Part shown: piece after piece, positions 36,036-45,307 of the stretch
How positions within the stretch are numbered: position 1 is the stretch's first letter
Layout: the number at the start of each line of letters is the position of its first letter
Assembly: GCF_900232865.1 (NCBI RefSeq)
Contig: NZ_OCTS01000002.1
Location: forward strand, 1 to 64,000
DNA from: Corynebacterium dentalis
GTDB lineage: Bacteria; Actinomycetota; Actinomycetes; Mycobacteriales; Mycobacteriaceae
Reading direction: 5' to 3'
DNA length: 64,000 bases
Position numbers and translations under genes: made by a program
Notes under the pieces: model-generated
Told to the model about the DNA's origin: nothing
What the model saw: only the letters and a program-made list of their open reading frames with translations
The model's database searches: none

Positions 36036-36980
36036 ATGCTAGATGTCCTCTCCGGCTTTGCCGTCGTAATCATCGTGATGGCCCTCGGCTTCATCGTCGG
36101 ACGCCTACGCCTATTGGGCTCCCACGCGGTCTACACGCTCAACATGTTCGTGTTTTGGATCGCGCTGCCCATGTTGCTGATTCATTTTCTTTCGACGGCA
36201 GATTTGAGCCTCCTTTTTGGAGCCAATTTCGCGGTAGTGGCCCTCAGTACTGTGCTCGCAGGAATTCTCGGTTACGCGGGTTATCGGGTTTTTGCTCGCC
36301 AATCCCCCAATAATTCCCTCGTGGCGATGCTCGCTAGTTCTTATTGCAATGGCACGCACCTCGGCATACCACTGATGGTGCACTTGTTGGACGATCCCAC
36401 CGTGACACTGCCGGTGGTGATGTTCCAAGTGGGCTTCTACGGCCCGCTTTCGGTGTTGCTCCTGGACATGAACTCAGGAGATCGGGCACGGCACGGCATC
36501 GTCCGCGAATTGGCGCTATCCATCATTCGAAATCCGTTGATTATCGGTGCTACCACGGGAATTGCGCTGGCCATCATCCGTGAACGCACGGGCTGGGTTC
36601 TACCCGATGTCATCGCGGAGCCGATCGACATGATTTCTTCCGCCACCATTGCTGTCGCGCTCATCGCCTTCGGTATGTCCATGGCAGAGATCAAAGTTCT
36701 ACAGCGAGGTACTTCCCCGATCAAGGCGGTTTTTGCCGCTTCCGCAGTGAAAACTATTGTTCATCCGGCAATCGCGTGGTGCCTCGGAAGTCTAGTTTTT
36801 GGCGCAAACGGCCCAATGTTGCTGGCGATGGTCTTGGTCGCAGCGCTTCCGACTGGCCAAAATGTATTCACCTACGCGCAGCGGTTCGGCGTCAATACCG
36901 TGCTGGCACGGGACACCGTGGTTATTTCAACGGCCATGGCATTACCTGCCATGGCCGTCGTCTGGTTGTTACTGAACTAG
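36036..36980 (+). CDS. AEC-family (auxin-efflux-carrier-like) transporter
   Basis: A 314-residue membrane protein with ten predicted helices in two halves of five. The first helix is VVIIVMALGFIVGRL, the crossover has SSYCNGTHLGIPLMVHLL (an N/G-rich break typical of AEC carriers), and the last two helices are LLAMVLVAALPTGQNVFTYA and ISTAMALPAMAVVWLLL. The family exports small organic acids such as malate. ATG 36036 (MLDVLSGF) fits the family start. It is convergent with the thiolase gene, only 16 bases apart. Confidence 0.88.
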   Translation: MLDVLSGFAVVIIVMALGFIVGRLRLLGSHAVYTLNMFVFWIALPMLLIHFLSTADLSLLFGANFAVVALSTVLAGILGYAGYRVFARQSPNNSLVAMLASSYCNGTHLGIPLMVHLLDDPTVTLPVVMFQVGFYGPLSVLLLDMNSGDRARHGIVRELALSIIRNPLIIGATTGIALAIIRERTGWVLPDVIAEPIDMISSATIAVALIAFGMSMAEIKVLQRGTSPIKAVFAASAVKTIVHPAIAWCLGSLVFGANGPMLLAMVLVAALPTGQNVFTYAQRFGVNTVLARDTVVISTAMALPAMAVVWLLLN

Positions 36981-36996
36981 AGCTCGAGCGAAAAGC

Positions 36997-38187
36997 TTAA
37001 GCCCACAGGAGCAGGGCGTCGCCCTGTCCACCGCCACCACACAGTGACACGCCGGACTTGCCGCCACCACGGCGAGCCAACTCGTGCGCCGCGTGAACCA
37101 CCAGGCGAGCGCCAGAGGCACCGATTGGGTGACCCAAGGAAATGCCGCCACCGTGAATGTTGGTCTTCTCCAGGTCGTAGCCAAGATCCTTCACGGACTG
37201 GGCCACCACAGCGGCGAAAGCCTCGTTGATCTCCAAGAAGTCCAGGTCATCCACGGACCAACCAGCCTTCTGCAGTGCAGCATTCACAGCCTGGGATGGC
37301 TGGGACAACAGCGAGGTATCTGGGCCAGCGGTCTGTCCGTACTCGCCCAGGGTCGCGAGGATGTTCAAGCCGTTATCCTCTGCGTACTTGCGGGTCGTAA
37401 GCACCACGGCAGCAGCGCCGTCAGTGATCTGCGAGGAAGAAGCAGCAGTGATGGTGCCGTCCTTCACGAAGGCCGGACGCAGCTTGCTCAAGCCCTCGAC
37501 AGTCGTACCTGGGCGAATGCCCTCGTCCTCGGAGACCGTGACGGTCTCCTTGCGCTTCTTAACCTCGATGGGCAGGATCTCCTCGGCAAACGCACCATCC
37601 TTGGTCGCTGCCTCGGCGCGCTGGTGCGACTGTGCGGAGATCTCGTCCTGCTCCTCACGGGTCAGGCCCGCCTTCGCAGCGTGGCCATCGGTATCGAATC
37701 CCATGGAGGTACCGGCAATGGGGTCAGCCAAGCCATCGCGCTCCAAGGAATCAGCGAGGTTCAGGGAACCAAAGCCTTTACCAGCGCGCACACCAGCGGC
37801 GATGTGAGGAGCGTTGGTCATCGATTCTTGACCTCCGGCAACCACGATGTTTGCGTCGCCCACACGAAGCAAACGGGACGCATTGATCACCGCATCGAGA
37901 CCGGAAAGGCAGACCTTGTTGATCGTCAGCGCAGGAACGTTAACGGGAACGCCCGCCTGCACGGCAGCCTGCTTGGCCGGATTCTGACCGGAACCGGCCT
38001 GCACGACCTGCCCCATCAGCACGTAATCCACGTCATCGGCAGACACACCGGCCTTGTCCAAAGAGCCCTTAATCACGTGCGCACCGAGATCCACGGCGGA
38101 CAGGGAGGACAGCGCACCGAGCATACGACCCTGTGGCGTACGGACGGCTCCGACAATAACGACATCCTGCGGGTTGGTCTCAGTCAT
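36997..38187 (-). CDS. Acetyl-CoA C-acetyltransferase (thiolase)
   Basis: A 396-residue thiolase that joins two acetyl-CoA or cleaves 3-ketoacyl-CoA. The nucleophile is Cys in INKVCLSGLDAV near residue 93 (CLSG instead of the more common CGSG). The catalytic His lies in GGGISLGHPIGASGARLV and the second Cys in SLCGGGGQGDALLLW. All three catalytic residues are present. The full length fits a degradative/biosynthetic acetoacetyl-CoA thiolase. No fatty-acid or ketone-pathway partner lies nearby, so the pathway is not clear. It stands alone. Confidence 0.92.
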   Translation of the reverse strand: MTETNPQDVVIVGAVRTPQGRMLGALSSLSAVDLGAHVIKGSLDKAGVSADDVDYVLMGQVVQAGSGQNPAKQAAVQAGVPVNVPALTINKVCLSGLDAVINASRLLRVGDANIVVAGGQESMTNAPHIAAGVRAGKGFGSLNLADSLERDGLADPIAGTSMGFDTDGHAAKAGLTREEQDEISAQSHQRAEAATKDGAFAEEILPIEVKKRKETVTVSEDEGIRPGTTVEGLSKLRPAFVKDGTITAASSSQITDGAAAVVLTTRKYAEDNGLNILATLGEYGQTAGPDTSLLSQPSQAVNAALQKAGWSVDDLDFLEINEAFAAVVAQSVKDLGYDLEKTNIHGGGISLGHPIGASGARLVVHAAHELARRGGGKSGVSLCGGGGQGDALLLWA

Positions 38188-38303
38188 GATTCATTGCCCC
38201 TTTCATGGTCAATAAATTCTGTGGCGACTAACAGTGCCTTCTTAATCTATATATCTACTTGTGTAGCACGCTTGGGCGAAATCAGGAGCAGCCTGGGCTT
38301 GCT

Positions 38304-39200
38304 CTAGGAACCGGAGCACTCCGCGGCGGGCAGGTCTGCCGCTCGCTCCGAAAGCTTCTGCGCCAATTGATTGAGCTGGGCTTGGCCGGATTCGTAGCTG
38401 CCATCTGGGGAGACCGCAGCGATGGCCACTGCGGCAAAGGTGCCATCACCGCGCGGGATGAGCCCGAATTGACGCACGCCGTACGCACCGGACTCGTTAG
38501 GTCCCCATCCGCCCTTGTACATGGCGCCAGGGATCTGCCCCAGACCGTAGTTTTGCCCACCGGCGATCGATCCCATCGCCTCCATTACTGACTGCGCGCC
38601 CGCCAGGCACTGCAGGTGCGAGGCAAAGGTGGCCTGGCCTTCCGTGGTCCACATCGTTTGCCCAAACGCGCTGAAACCTGGGCGCGTGACCTGCGCGCTG
38701 ACCTGTGTCTGCACGCCACCTTCACTCAGCACTCGCTCCACTTTTTCCGCGACCTCTGCAGGTTGCCCCAGACCTTCCCACAGCTGCTCTGCGGCTGCAT
38801 TGTCTGAGACGGTAATCGCCGAGGTCAGCGCGCTCATGTCCGCGGATCCGTCCCGCACCGCTGCGATGGACAGCGGCACCTTGATGGTCGACCACGCCGG
38901 CACGGACACCTCCTGCGTGCTGCCCACTCCGGCCACGGCGATGGTCGTGTCTGGCAGCGCCAAGTCCTGCAGGTCGGTGGCGGTGATCTCGCCGCTATTC
39001 GTGTTATTTTCCTCCGACGCCACCCCTCCCCGCGTGGGCGCCGGCCCATCCTCGGAGCTCATCACGTCCGCAGGGATATCTTCCGCGACATCACCGATAG
39101 TGCATCCTGCAAGCATCAGCGAGCCAGAGGATAGGACAGCGAGCGCCGCAGCGCACACTATCCGGCGTGGTTGCTTCTCAGTATTGGTCCTTATTGCCAC
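38304..39200 (-). CDS. Beta-lactamase-fold serine hydrolase lipoprotein
   Basis: A 298-residue lipoprotein; the lipobox is LMLAGC near residue 33. The mature domain shows the penicillin-recognising motifs in order: S-x-x-K as STIK, S-D-N in VSDNAAAEQLW, and K-G-G in MYKGGWGP. Spacing suits a class A-like fold, but no clear E-x-x-L-N deacylation Glu stands in the omega-loop position, so true beta-lactamase activity is doubtful. It may be a peptidoglycan-linked hydrolase or a penicillin-binding protein relative. It is followed on the same strand, upstream, by the Gln-rich membrane protein (21 bases). Confidence 0.75.
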   Translation of the reverse strand: MAIRTNTEKQPRRIVCAAALAVLSSGSLMLAGCTIGDVAEDIPADVMSSEDGPAPTRGGVASEENNTNSGEITATDLQDLALPDTTIAVAGVGSTQEVSVPAWSTIKVPLSIAAVRDGSADMSALTSAITVSDNAAAEQLWEGLGQPAEVAEKVERVLSEGGVQTQVSAQVTRPGFSAFGQTMWTTEGQATFASHLQCLAGAQSVMEAMGSIAGGQNYGLGQIPGAMYKGGWGPNESGAYGVRQFGLIPRGDGTFAAVAIAAVSPDGSYESGQAQLNQLAQKLSERAADLPAAECSGS

Positions 39201-39221
39201 TGTTGTTTTCTCCGCGCGCTC

Positions 39222-40025
39222 TTAGGAGATGTACACCACGGCGTTGTTGCCACCAGTACACGTGACGTACTGCTTATTGTCGCGACAATTCATCGTGTAG
39301 CTCGTGCCAGTAACAGAGCTGTATGCCTCGATGGTTCCGCTGGTGTTTTTTGTATCGAGATAGTGCTCCACAAACGCATCGCGCACCGACTGAGCGAAAG
39401 GCTCCGAGGTGATTTCCGTTCCGCGGTAGACGTTGTTGAAATCTCCTGCTGGCTCACTGTTGCGGGCCGATTCATTCGCCGGGATAGCTCCCGAAGGAAG
39501 CGACGGGGTCTTCGGACGTGCCTCCGTGGAGACCGTAGTACTGCTGGAGGACGAGGAAGAAGATTCCCGTGTAGCGGAGTCCGAACCGGTGGATTCCTGC
39601 CCGCTGGTCTGCTGGTTAGAGGACGACGAGCCAGAACTACTGCCGAAATCGAACCAGCCGCGGCTCATTCCGAGCACTCCAATGGCAAACAACACCGCCA
39701 CGATGGAAACCACCAGCGCAATGATGATCCCCGCGTCTGACTTCTTCTTCGCCGGACGTTGCGGCGGACGGCCATACGGTCCCGGGTGAGGAGCCTGCTG
39801 GGGCTGCTGGTACTGGGCCTGTTGATACTGGGGCTGCTGCCATCCATTATTGGGCCGCTGGTACTGCGGCGGCTGTTGTTGAGGCTGCTGCGGCGATTGC
39901 TGCCGGGATTGCTGCGCCTGCGCCTGATCCAACCGGATCTCCTGGGTGGGCGGATCCTGGTTGAAATCTGGATTCCGGGAGCCGAAGTTCTGCCAGCCTC
40001 CATTCGGCTGTTGCGGATCACTCAC
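39222..40025 (-). CDS. Gln-rich single-pass membrane protein
   Basis: A 267-residue protein. Residues 1-95 are low-complexity, dominated by Gln, Pro, Tyr and Asn. One membrane helix follows (IIIALVVSIVAVLFAIGVLGM). The outside has a Ser/Thr run (about 45 residues) that would suit O-mannosylation by Pmt, then a small domain from NNVYRGTEITSEPF with a Cys pair (MNCRD and VTCTGG). The C-terminal part resembles the small outer domains found in corynebacterial secreted proteins. GTG 40025 is the start. The function is unknown. Confidence 0.75.
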   Translation of the reverse strand: MSDPQQPNGGWQNFGSRNPDFNQDPPTQEIRLDQAQAQQSRQQSPQQPQQQPPQYQRPNNGWQQPQYQQAQYQQPQQAPHPGPYGRPPQRPAKKKSDAGIIIALVVSIVAVLFAIGVLGMSRGWFDFGSSSGSSSSNQQTSGQESTGSDSATRESSSSSSSSTTVSTEARPKTPSLPSGAIPANESARNSEPAGDFNNVYRGTEITSEPFAQSVRDAFVEHYLDTKNTSGTIEAYSSVTGTSYTMNCRDNKQYVTCTGGNNAVVYIS

Positions 40026-40061
40026 GGCTTCCGACCTTTCTCTCGTTTTCCCTACTGCGCT

Positions 40062-41645
40062 CTAGTGAGCGAAATGGCGTTCACCAGTAAGGTACATCGT
40101 CACGCCTGCCTTATTGGCCGCTTCGATGACTTCCGCGTCACGCACGGAACCGCCCGGCTGCACCACCGCGCGGACACCGGCGTTTGCCAGCACCTCAAAG
40201 CCATCAGCGAAGGGGAAGAACGCGTCTGATGCCGCCACGGCACCCTGTGCGCGTTGGGAATCCTCGGCCAACGTATTCGCACGTTCGACGGCAAGCTTGG
40301 CCGCGTCCACGCGGTTGACCTGCCCCATGCCTACGCCCACGGTCGCGCCATCGCGAGCCAGCAGGATGGCGTTGGACTTCACGGCACGAACCGAGCGCCA
40401 GGCGAATTCCAGCTCAGCCAGCGTTGCTTCGTCCGCTGCCTCGCCTGCGGCTAGGGTCCAGTTGGCGGTGTCATCGCCCTTGGCGTCGATCACATCACGC
40501 TGCTGCACCAACAGACCGCCGGAAATCTCGCGGCGCTCCACGTTCACGGCGGCCTCGGAGGAAGGCGCTTCAGCCTGCAAGATGCGGATGTTCTTCTTCT
40601 GGCTGAGGATCTCCACCGCGCCATCTTCGTAGCCCGGCGCGACGATGACCTCGGTAAAGATCTTGGCGACCTGCTCCGCCATCTCCACGGACACGTCGCG
40701 GTTCACGGCAATCACGCCGCCGAACGCGGACATCGGGTCGCACGCGTGAGCCAGCTGGTGGGCCTCTGCGATGGACGTGTCAGACACCGCGATGCCACAC
40801 GGATTGGCGTGCTTGATGATGGCCACGCACGGACGCTGGTGATCCCACGCAGCGCGCCATGCAGCATCGGAATCCGTGTAGTTGTTGTAGCTCATTTCCT
40901 TGCCGTGGAACTGCTTGGCGCTGGCCAGGCCCGTCCCGGTGGAGTACAACGCAGCTGCCTGGTGAGGGTTTTCGCCGTAGCGCAGCACGTTGGTGCGCTC
41001 ATAGCTGCTGCCGATCCACTCGGGGAAGATCTCGCCTTCCTCGAGTACGGACTCGCCCATCCAGTTGGCAACGGCCACGTCATACGCAGCGGTGTGACGG
41101 AAAGCTTCGGTGGCCAGCTTGGTGCGCTCGGCGCGGGAAAAACCGCCGTTCTTCGCTGCCTCGATGACATCACCATAGGAACGAGGGTCCACCACAACCG
41201 CGACGGAAGGATGATTCTTCGCAGCGGCGCGCACCATGGATGGGCCACCGATATCGATCTGCTCCACGCACTCGTCAAAGGACGCGCCAGAGGCCACGGT
41301 CTGTGTGAACGGGTACAGGTTCACCACGACCAGCTCAAAGGCCTCGACCTCCAGCTGCTCAAGCTGCTGCAGGTGATCATCCTTGCGGGTATCCGCCAAA
41401 ATTCCCGCGTGCACGCGTGGGTGCAGGGTCTTCACACGACCCTCAAGCACCTCGGGGAAGCCCGTCAGCTGTTCCACCTCAGTCACGGGAACTCCGGCTG
41501 CAGCGATCTTGGACGCGGTAGAGCCGGTAGAAACGATGCTCACCCCAGCCTCGTGCAGACCGGTGGCCAGTTCTTCCAAACCAGTCTTGTCATACACACT
41601 GATCAGTGCGCGGCGGATGTTTCTGCGACCGTTGTTCTCGTTCAT
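40062..41645 (-). CDS. purH: Bifunctional AICAR transformylase / IMP cyclohydrolase
   Basis: A 527-residue enzyme for the last two steps of IMP synthesis. The N-terminal IMP cyclohydrolase starts [17 protein letters not shown] and includes [15 protein letters not shown]. The C-terminal formyltransferase carries the catalytic Lys-His pair in KHANPCGIA and ends with [14 protein letters not shown], the usual end. ATG 41645 overlaps the purN stop by four bases, so the two are translationally coupled. Order perM-purN-purH is the same as Rv0955-Rv0957. Confidence 0.96.
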   Translation of the reverse strand: MNENNGRRNIRRALISVYDKTGLEELATGLHEAGVSIVSTGSTASKIAAAGVPVTEVEQLTGFPEVLEGRVKTLHPRVHAGILADTRKDDHLQQLEQLEVEAFELVVVNLYPFTQTVASGASFDECVEQIDIGGPSMVRAAAKNHPSVAVVVDPRSYGDVIEAAKNGGFSRAERTKLATEAFRHTAAYDVAVANWMGESVLEEGEIFPEWIGSSYERTNVLRYGENPHQAAALYSTGTGLASAKQFHGKEMSYNNYTDSDAAWRAAWDHQRPCVAIIKHANPCGIAVSDTSIAEAHQLAHACDPMSAFGGVIAVNRDVSVEMAEQVAKIFTEVIVAPGYEDGAVEILSQKKNIRILQAEAPSSEAAVNVERREISGGLLVQQRDVIDAKGDDTANWTLAAGEAADEATLAELEFAWRSVRAVKSNAILLARDGATVGVGMGQVNRVDAAKLAVERANTLAEDSQRAQGAVAASDAFFPFADGFEVLANAGVRAVVQPGGSVRDAEVIEAANKAGVTMYLTGERHFAH

Positions 41646-42271
41646 GACTGCGTGATCCAGGCCTTTCGTCCGTCAATTGTGATTCCGTGTGCAGCAACCT
41701 GTGTGAGCACGTCTACTAGTAGCTGCCGTTCAACCGTTTTTATGCGTTCGTGGAGCGATTCCGGGGTATCGTCCAATTCCACCGCGACGGCCTTTTGAGC
41801 CAGGATGGGACCGGTATCCACGCCACTGTCCACTATGTGAACAGTAGACCCCGTGACCCGCACACCGTAATTTACTGCATCCTCCACCGCATGCGCACCG
41901 GGGAAGGTCGGCAGCAGCGCGGGATGAGTATTGATAATGCGGCCGGCGAAACGCTCCACCACATCCGCTCCGATGATGCGCATGAAACCTGCGCTCACCA
42001 CAACGTCCGGCTCAAAGGCGGCAATGGCCTCCGCGAGGTCGCGATTCCACTGCGCGCGGTCAGTCTGCCCCGGACAGTATTCAACGAGAAAAGTCTCCAG
42101 CCCCGCGGCCTCCGCACGTTCCAGCGCTGAGCACTGCCGGTCCGTCCCAACGGCCACGATCTGCACGCTCTCTGGTGCCATATCGATTACCGATTGCAAC
42201 AAGGTCCCCTGGCCCGACGCCAGCATGACTACTCTCATCGTCTCTGTCTCAATCTCGCTATTCTTTGTCAT
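41642..42271 (-). CDS. purN: Phosphoribosylglycinamide formyltransferase
   Basis: A 209-residue enzyme that formylates GAR with 10-formyl-THF in purine synthesis. Motifs: [13 protein letters not shown] (phosphate loop), FMRIIG, and the catalytic Asn-His in [14 protein letters not shown] with Asp in [14 protein letters not shown] 42271 overlaps the end of perM; ATG 42238 (MRVVMLASG) is an alternative start closer to the family norm, and neither has a strong ribosome site. It is coupled to purH downstream. Confidence 0.94.
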   Translation of the reverse strand: MTKNSEIETETMRVVMLASGQGTLLQSVIDMAPESVQIVAVGTDRQCSALERAEAAGLETFLVEYCPGQTDRAQWNRDLAEAIAAFEPDVVVSAGFMRIIGADVVERFAGRIINTHPALLPTFPGAHAVEDAVNYGVRVTGSTVHIVDSGVDTGPILAQKAVAVELDDTPESLHERIKTVERQLLVDVLTQVAAHGITIDGRKAWITQS

Positions 42272-44093
42272 CGTCTTGTGCGCTGGCGGACTCTTCTTGT
42301 TCGGATTCCTGGGTTTTTTCGGATTCCTGGGCCTCGGCGGGCTTATCTGAGGTGTCGGCTTCGGAAACTCCAGTGGAATGCTCGTCAGATTCCTGTTTTA
42401 CGGAAGAGTCTGTGGCCTCCGTGTCTTCAGCGTCCTCAGTGGTTTCAGGCACTTCGTCATCCTCGACGCCCTCAGTCTGGTCATTCTGCTCGCCTTGAGT
42501 GACGTGCTTGTTCCGATCGTCCTGGTCTCCCGGATCCTCTGATTCCTCGGTGCGGTCCTCGTCGGAATCGGTCGATGTTGGCGTCGACGAAGAATCCTCA
42601 ACATCTTCCACGACAACCGAACCGGCACGGGAAACGTAGAGCATGAACACGAGGGCGGGGACCATCAGCCAGGCAGCGCACTCTGCGGCGAACAACCACT
42701 CCAGGGCGCCTGCACTGCCGTATACACCGAGCTCGCCGCCGGCCAACCACGACAAACAGAACCCGAGGAACGCTACGGCCGCGCCGGATCCCACGGCCAA
42801 GGCAACGGGAGCCTCGATGAAACCGCGGGTCTTAACGAAGCGGTACACCGTGGCCACTGCCACCAAGGCAGTCACAGCTAGGAAGAACGGACCGCCCGGG
42901 ATTGTCTGATTCGGCACGGCCGCGAGGATCGGCAACGGAGGCAAGTTGACGTTCGTGGAGGTGAACAAGGACACCGCGCCATCGCCCACGTGGAACTCGC
43001 CGCCCAACAAGACGGCCATTGCACCAATGGCGATATTGGGCAGGTAGAGCAACGCCAGCAAGCTCAAACCGATCGCGCCGGTAAGACTGCTGGTGATTCC
43101 ATACGAATCCACCACGGCGCCCATGTTCGTCGCCGCGTACACCAAGGCAGCCACACCACCTGCCACCATCATCCGCAGCAAGAATGACGCAGCGAGGCGG
43201 AACGCCTCCACCGGCCAGGTGGGCAGCCCGCGGCGCAACAGCAACGCACGCCAGATACGCGAGCGCAGACCAATAACCACGGCAGCACCATTGACCAACG
43301 CGGTAGAAACCAACGCCTCCCCCACATTCGGCGCGGCCAGATCAAAGACCTTGGAGGCATCCCACAACATGAACCACGCCAGAAGAGTCATCAACAGTGG
43401 GATCAGCAGGCTCAGCACGATGAAAACTCGCAGGCCCCGAACGCTGACACTTTTACCGATGATCTTGGTGGTTCTGCGGGCCGTGGCCCATATATAGATG
43501 AGCGCAGGCGCCAGCGGTAAAAAGCCCAGCAGAGCGCCAGTCATGTTCAACGTGCCCAGGTTGACGACCATCCACAGCGAACCGATTGTGGCGGGCACCC
43601 GACGGAAGCCCGCGCCGATTCCCACCACCACAGCCAAGGCAACGATGATGCCTAACGTCACACCGTAATTAATGAGCAGAGGCCCAGCAAAACGCTTGAC
43701 GTGGGGCTTCCACAGCGCCCAGCGGCTCGCCAGCGCACCCTTGGGCTCTTCTCCTTTATGTAGTGAAGCGGTCGCTGCGGCGGTTCGGTGACGCTCGCCG
43801 TGCTTTTCATCGACGAATCGGTGAGCCGACTGTTCAGTGGATTCACGCCGAGAGTTGGCACTCGCTTGGGCAGATCTGTTGGCAGCAGCGCCTGATGCCT
43901 GCTCCTGACGGCTGGCTTCACGCGCCGCTGCCTCGCGGGCAGCTTGGGCTCGAGCTTGAGACGCCTTCCTTCTATCACGCGCATCTTGAGGTGAGCCCGA
44001 AACCTGGCGCGCGCCTCTGCGACGTCGAGAAGACGATCGACGGGGCTGCGGACGCTGAGCATCGGATGGAATATTCACACGCCTATTGTGCAC
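42258..44093 (-). CDS. perM: PerM-like DUF6350 membrane protein
   Basis: A 611-residue protein. The first ~115 residues are basic, with Arg/Ser/Ala, then helical. Eight or more membrane helices lie between ~130 and 460. The final ~150 residues are strongly acidic (Glu/Asp/Ser/Thr), a disordered tail. Position beside purN-purH matches PerM (Rv0955), which stabilises the divisome protein FtsB in mycobacteria and is needed for division in some conditions. Family assignment is by layout and synteny. The gene end overlaps purN by 14 bases. GTG 44093 starts it; GTG 44078 is also possible. Confidence 0.82.
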   Translation of the reverse strand: MHNRRVNIPSDAQRPQPRRSSSRRRRGARQVSGSPQDARDRRKASQARAQAAREAAAREASRQEQASGAAANRSAQASANSRRESTEQSAHRFVDEKHGERHRTAAATASLHKGEEPKGALASRWALWKPHVKRFAGPLLINYGVTLGIIVALAVVVGIGAGFRRVPATIGSLWMVVNLGTLNMTGALLGFLPLAPALIYIWATARRTTKIIGKSVSVRGLRVFIVLSLLIPLLMTLLAWFMLWDASKVFDLAAPNVGEALVSTALVNGAAVVIGLRSRIWRALLLRRGLPTWPVEAFRLAASFLLRMMVAGGVAALVYAATNMGAVVDSYGITSSLTGAIGLSLLALLYLPNIAIGAMAVLLGGEFHVGDGAVSLFTSTNVNLPPLPILAAVPNQTIPGGPFFLAVTALVAVATVYRFVKTRGFIEAPVALAVGSGAAVAFLGFCLSWLAGGELGVYGSAGALEWLFAAECAAWLMVPALVFMLYVSRAGSVVVEDVEDSSSTPTSTDSDEDRTEESEDPGDQDDRNKHVTQGEQNDQTEGVEDDEVPETTEDAEDTEATDSSVKQESDEHSTGVSEADTSDKPAEAQESEKTQESEQEESASAQDDDKE

Positions 44094-44456
44094 CGTGGGC
44101 GAGGCAAGCTGGAGTTGTGACTCGCGTTAGTGGGTGGGTATGGGCGCGCAGCGGCGCAAAACGCTAAACCTATGGTTGAACCCCAATTCGTGGCCAATTT
44201 GTAACTTTTTTAAAAGTGTTGAATGTCACAAAGTAACCAATACTACTCGGCGCGAGCTGGGGAAACGATTGCCCTTTGCACATGTACTCAAAAACTACAG
44301 CGGTGCAATAAGTTACGAATCGTTATTTTCTTACTGATTCGCTTGCCCGAATCGTTACAAAACATTAGTGTTACATCTCGTTGATAACGAAGTGGTTACA
44401 ATTTTGCGCCCAGTAGGGGCGGTAGCCACGTCCCCGACAGGAAGGTAGCAATTAAA
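44094..44456. promoter_or_regulatory. 363-bp divergent promoter region, perM / M23 peptidase
   Basis: An AT-rich region between divergent genes. It contains several GTTACA/GTAAC words, among them GTTACA at 44354 and GTTACA at 44370. A GATAAC-n5-GGTTAC unit (44383-44399) is directly followed by TACAAT-like sequence, a likely -10 element. The 5' leader of the M23 gene carries AGGAAGG about a dozen bases before GTG. No gene is supported here. Confidence 0.55.
44383..44399 (-). promoter_or_regulatory. GTAACC-n5-GTTATC direct-repeat site upstream of M23 peptidase
   Basis: Same 17-base arrangement as at the rpf gene, in the opposite orientation relative to its gene and overlapping the probable -10 region, which would suit repression. 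In C. glutamicum MtrA represses M23 peptidase (mepA) genes. The MtrA link is inference from site shape and gene identity. Confidence 0.5.
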
Positions 44457-45200
44457 GTGCAGAAGACCACTGAAGTTCGCAAGGCGGGTGCTCACCGCAA
44501 GACCGACAACGCCGCCAAGCGCCGCATGGCCATGGTCGCAGTTGCCGCGTCCGCAGTGACTTCCGCCGGTGCAGCTGGCGCTACCGCCGGCGCACAGCAG
44601 GCGAACGCAGATGATGTCTCCCTGGCTTCTAACACCACCCTTCTTGCACAAGGTGCTGAAGGCAGCGCAGCCCCACAGGCTGCCGAAGCTCAGGCTCCAC
44701 AGATTCTGGAAGTTCCACAGAACGCCCCCATCGCCGAGCTGTCTGACCAGCTGAGCTCCGCTCTCCGCTTCGCCCAGGCTCGCGAGGCTGCCGATCTTCT
44801 GGCTCGCGCTCCTTTGGCTGCAAAGCCAGCTGAGGGTTCTTACACCTCCCCTTTCTCAATGCGTTGGGGCACCATGCACAATGGCATTGACCTGGCCAAC
44901 GGCATCGGCACCCCGATCTTGGCCGCAATGGACGGCATCGTCATCGATTCCGGCCCAGCATCCGGCTTCGGTAACTGGATCCGTATCCGTCACGACGATG
45001 GCACCGTCACCGTCTACGGCCACATGTCCACCCTGGACGTTGCAGTTGGCCAGCACGTGACCGCTGGCCAGAAGATCGCCGGCATGGGCTCTGAGGGCTT
45101 CTCCACCGGCTCCCACCTCCACTTCGAGGTCCACCCAGCAGGCGGCGGCGCTATTGATCCAGTGCCTTGGCTGCAGGAGCGCGGCATCACCATCCAGTAA
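44457..45200 (+). CDS. M23-family (LytM) zinc endopeptidase, secreted
   Basis: A 247-residue protein. The basic N-terminus and hydrophobic stretch (MAMVAVAASAVTSAGAAGA) form a signal peptide with an Ala-rich end. A helical linker follows, then an M23 domain with the zinc ligands His and Asp of MHNGIDLANG, His of VYGHMSTLD, and His of HLHFEVHP. The domain cleaves peptide cross-links in peptidoglycan or activates other hydrolases. All metal residues are present, so it should be active. GTG 44457 is the start. Position matches Rv0950c. A strong terminator follows. Confidence 0.93.
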   Translation: MQKTTEVRKAGAHRKTDNAAKRRMAMVAVAASAVTSAGAAGATAGAQQANADDVSLASNTTLLAQGAEGSAAPQAAEAQAPQILEVPQNAPIAELSDQLSSALRFAQAREAADLLARAPLAAKPAEGSYTSPFSMRWGTMHNGIDLANGIGTPILAAMDGIVIDSGPASGFGNWIRIRHDDGTVTVYGHMSTLDVAVGQHVTAGQKIAGMGSEGFSTGSHLHFEVHPAGGGAIDPVPWLQERGITIQ

Positions 45201-45244
45201 GGATAACTCTAGCGATCATCCGCTAGGAATTACCTTCTTCGAAA

Positions 45245-45282
45245 AAAGGGGCACCGAGACTTTCTAGTCTCGGTGCCCCTTT
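45245..45282. terminator. Strong terminator between M23 peptidase and pcrA
   Basis: A perfect 17-bp stem, four-base loop, A-run before and T-run after. It serves both convergent genes. Confidence 0.93.
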
Positions 45283-45307
45283 CGTTGGCCGGTCAGTCAG
45301 TACTCAA

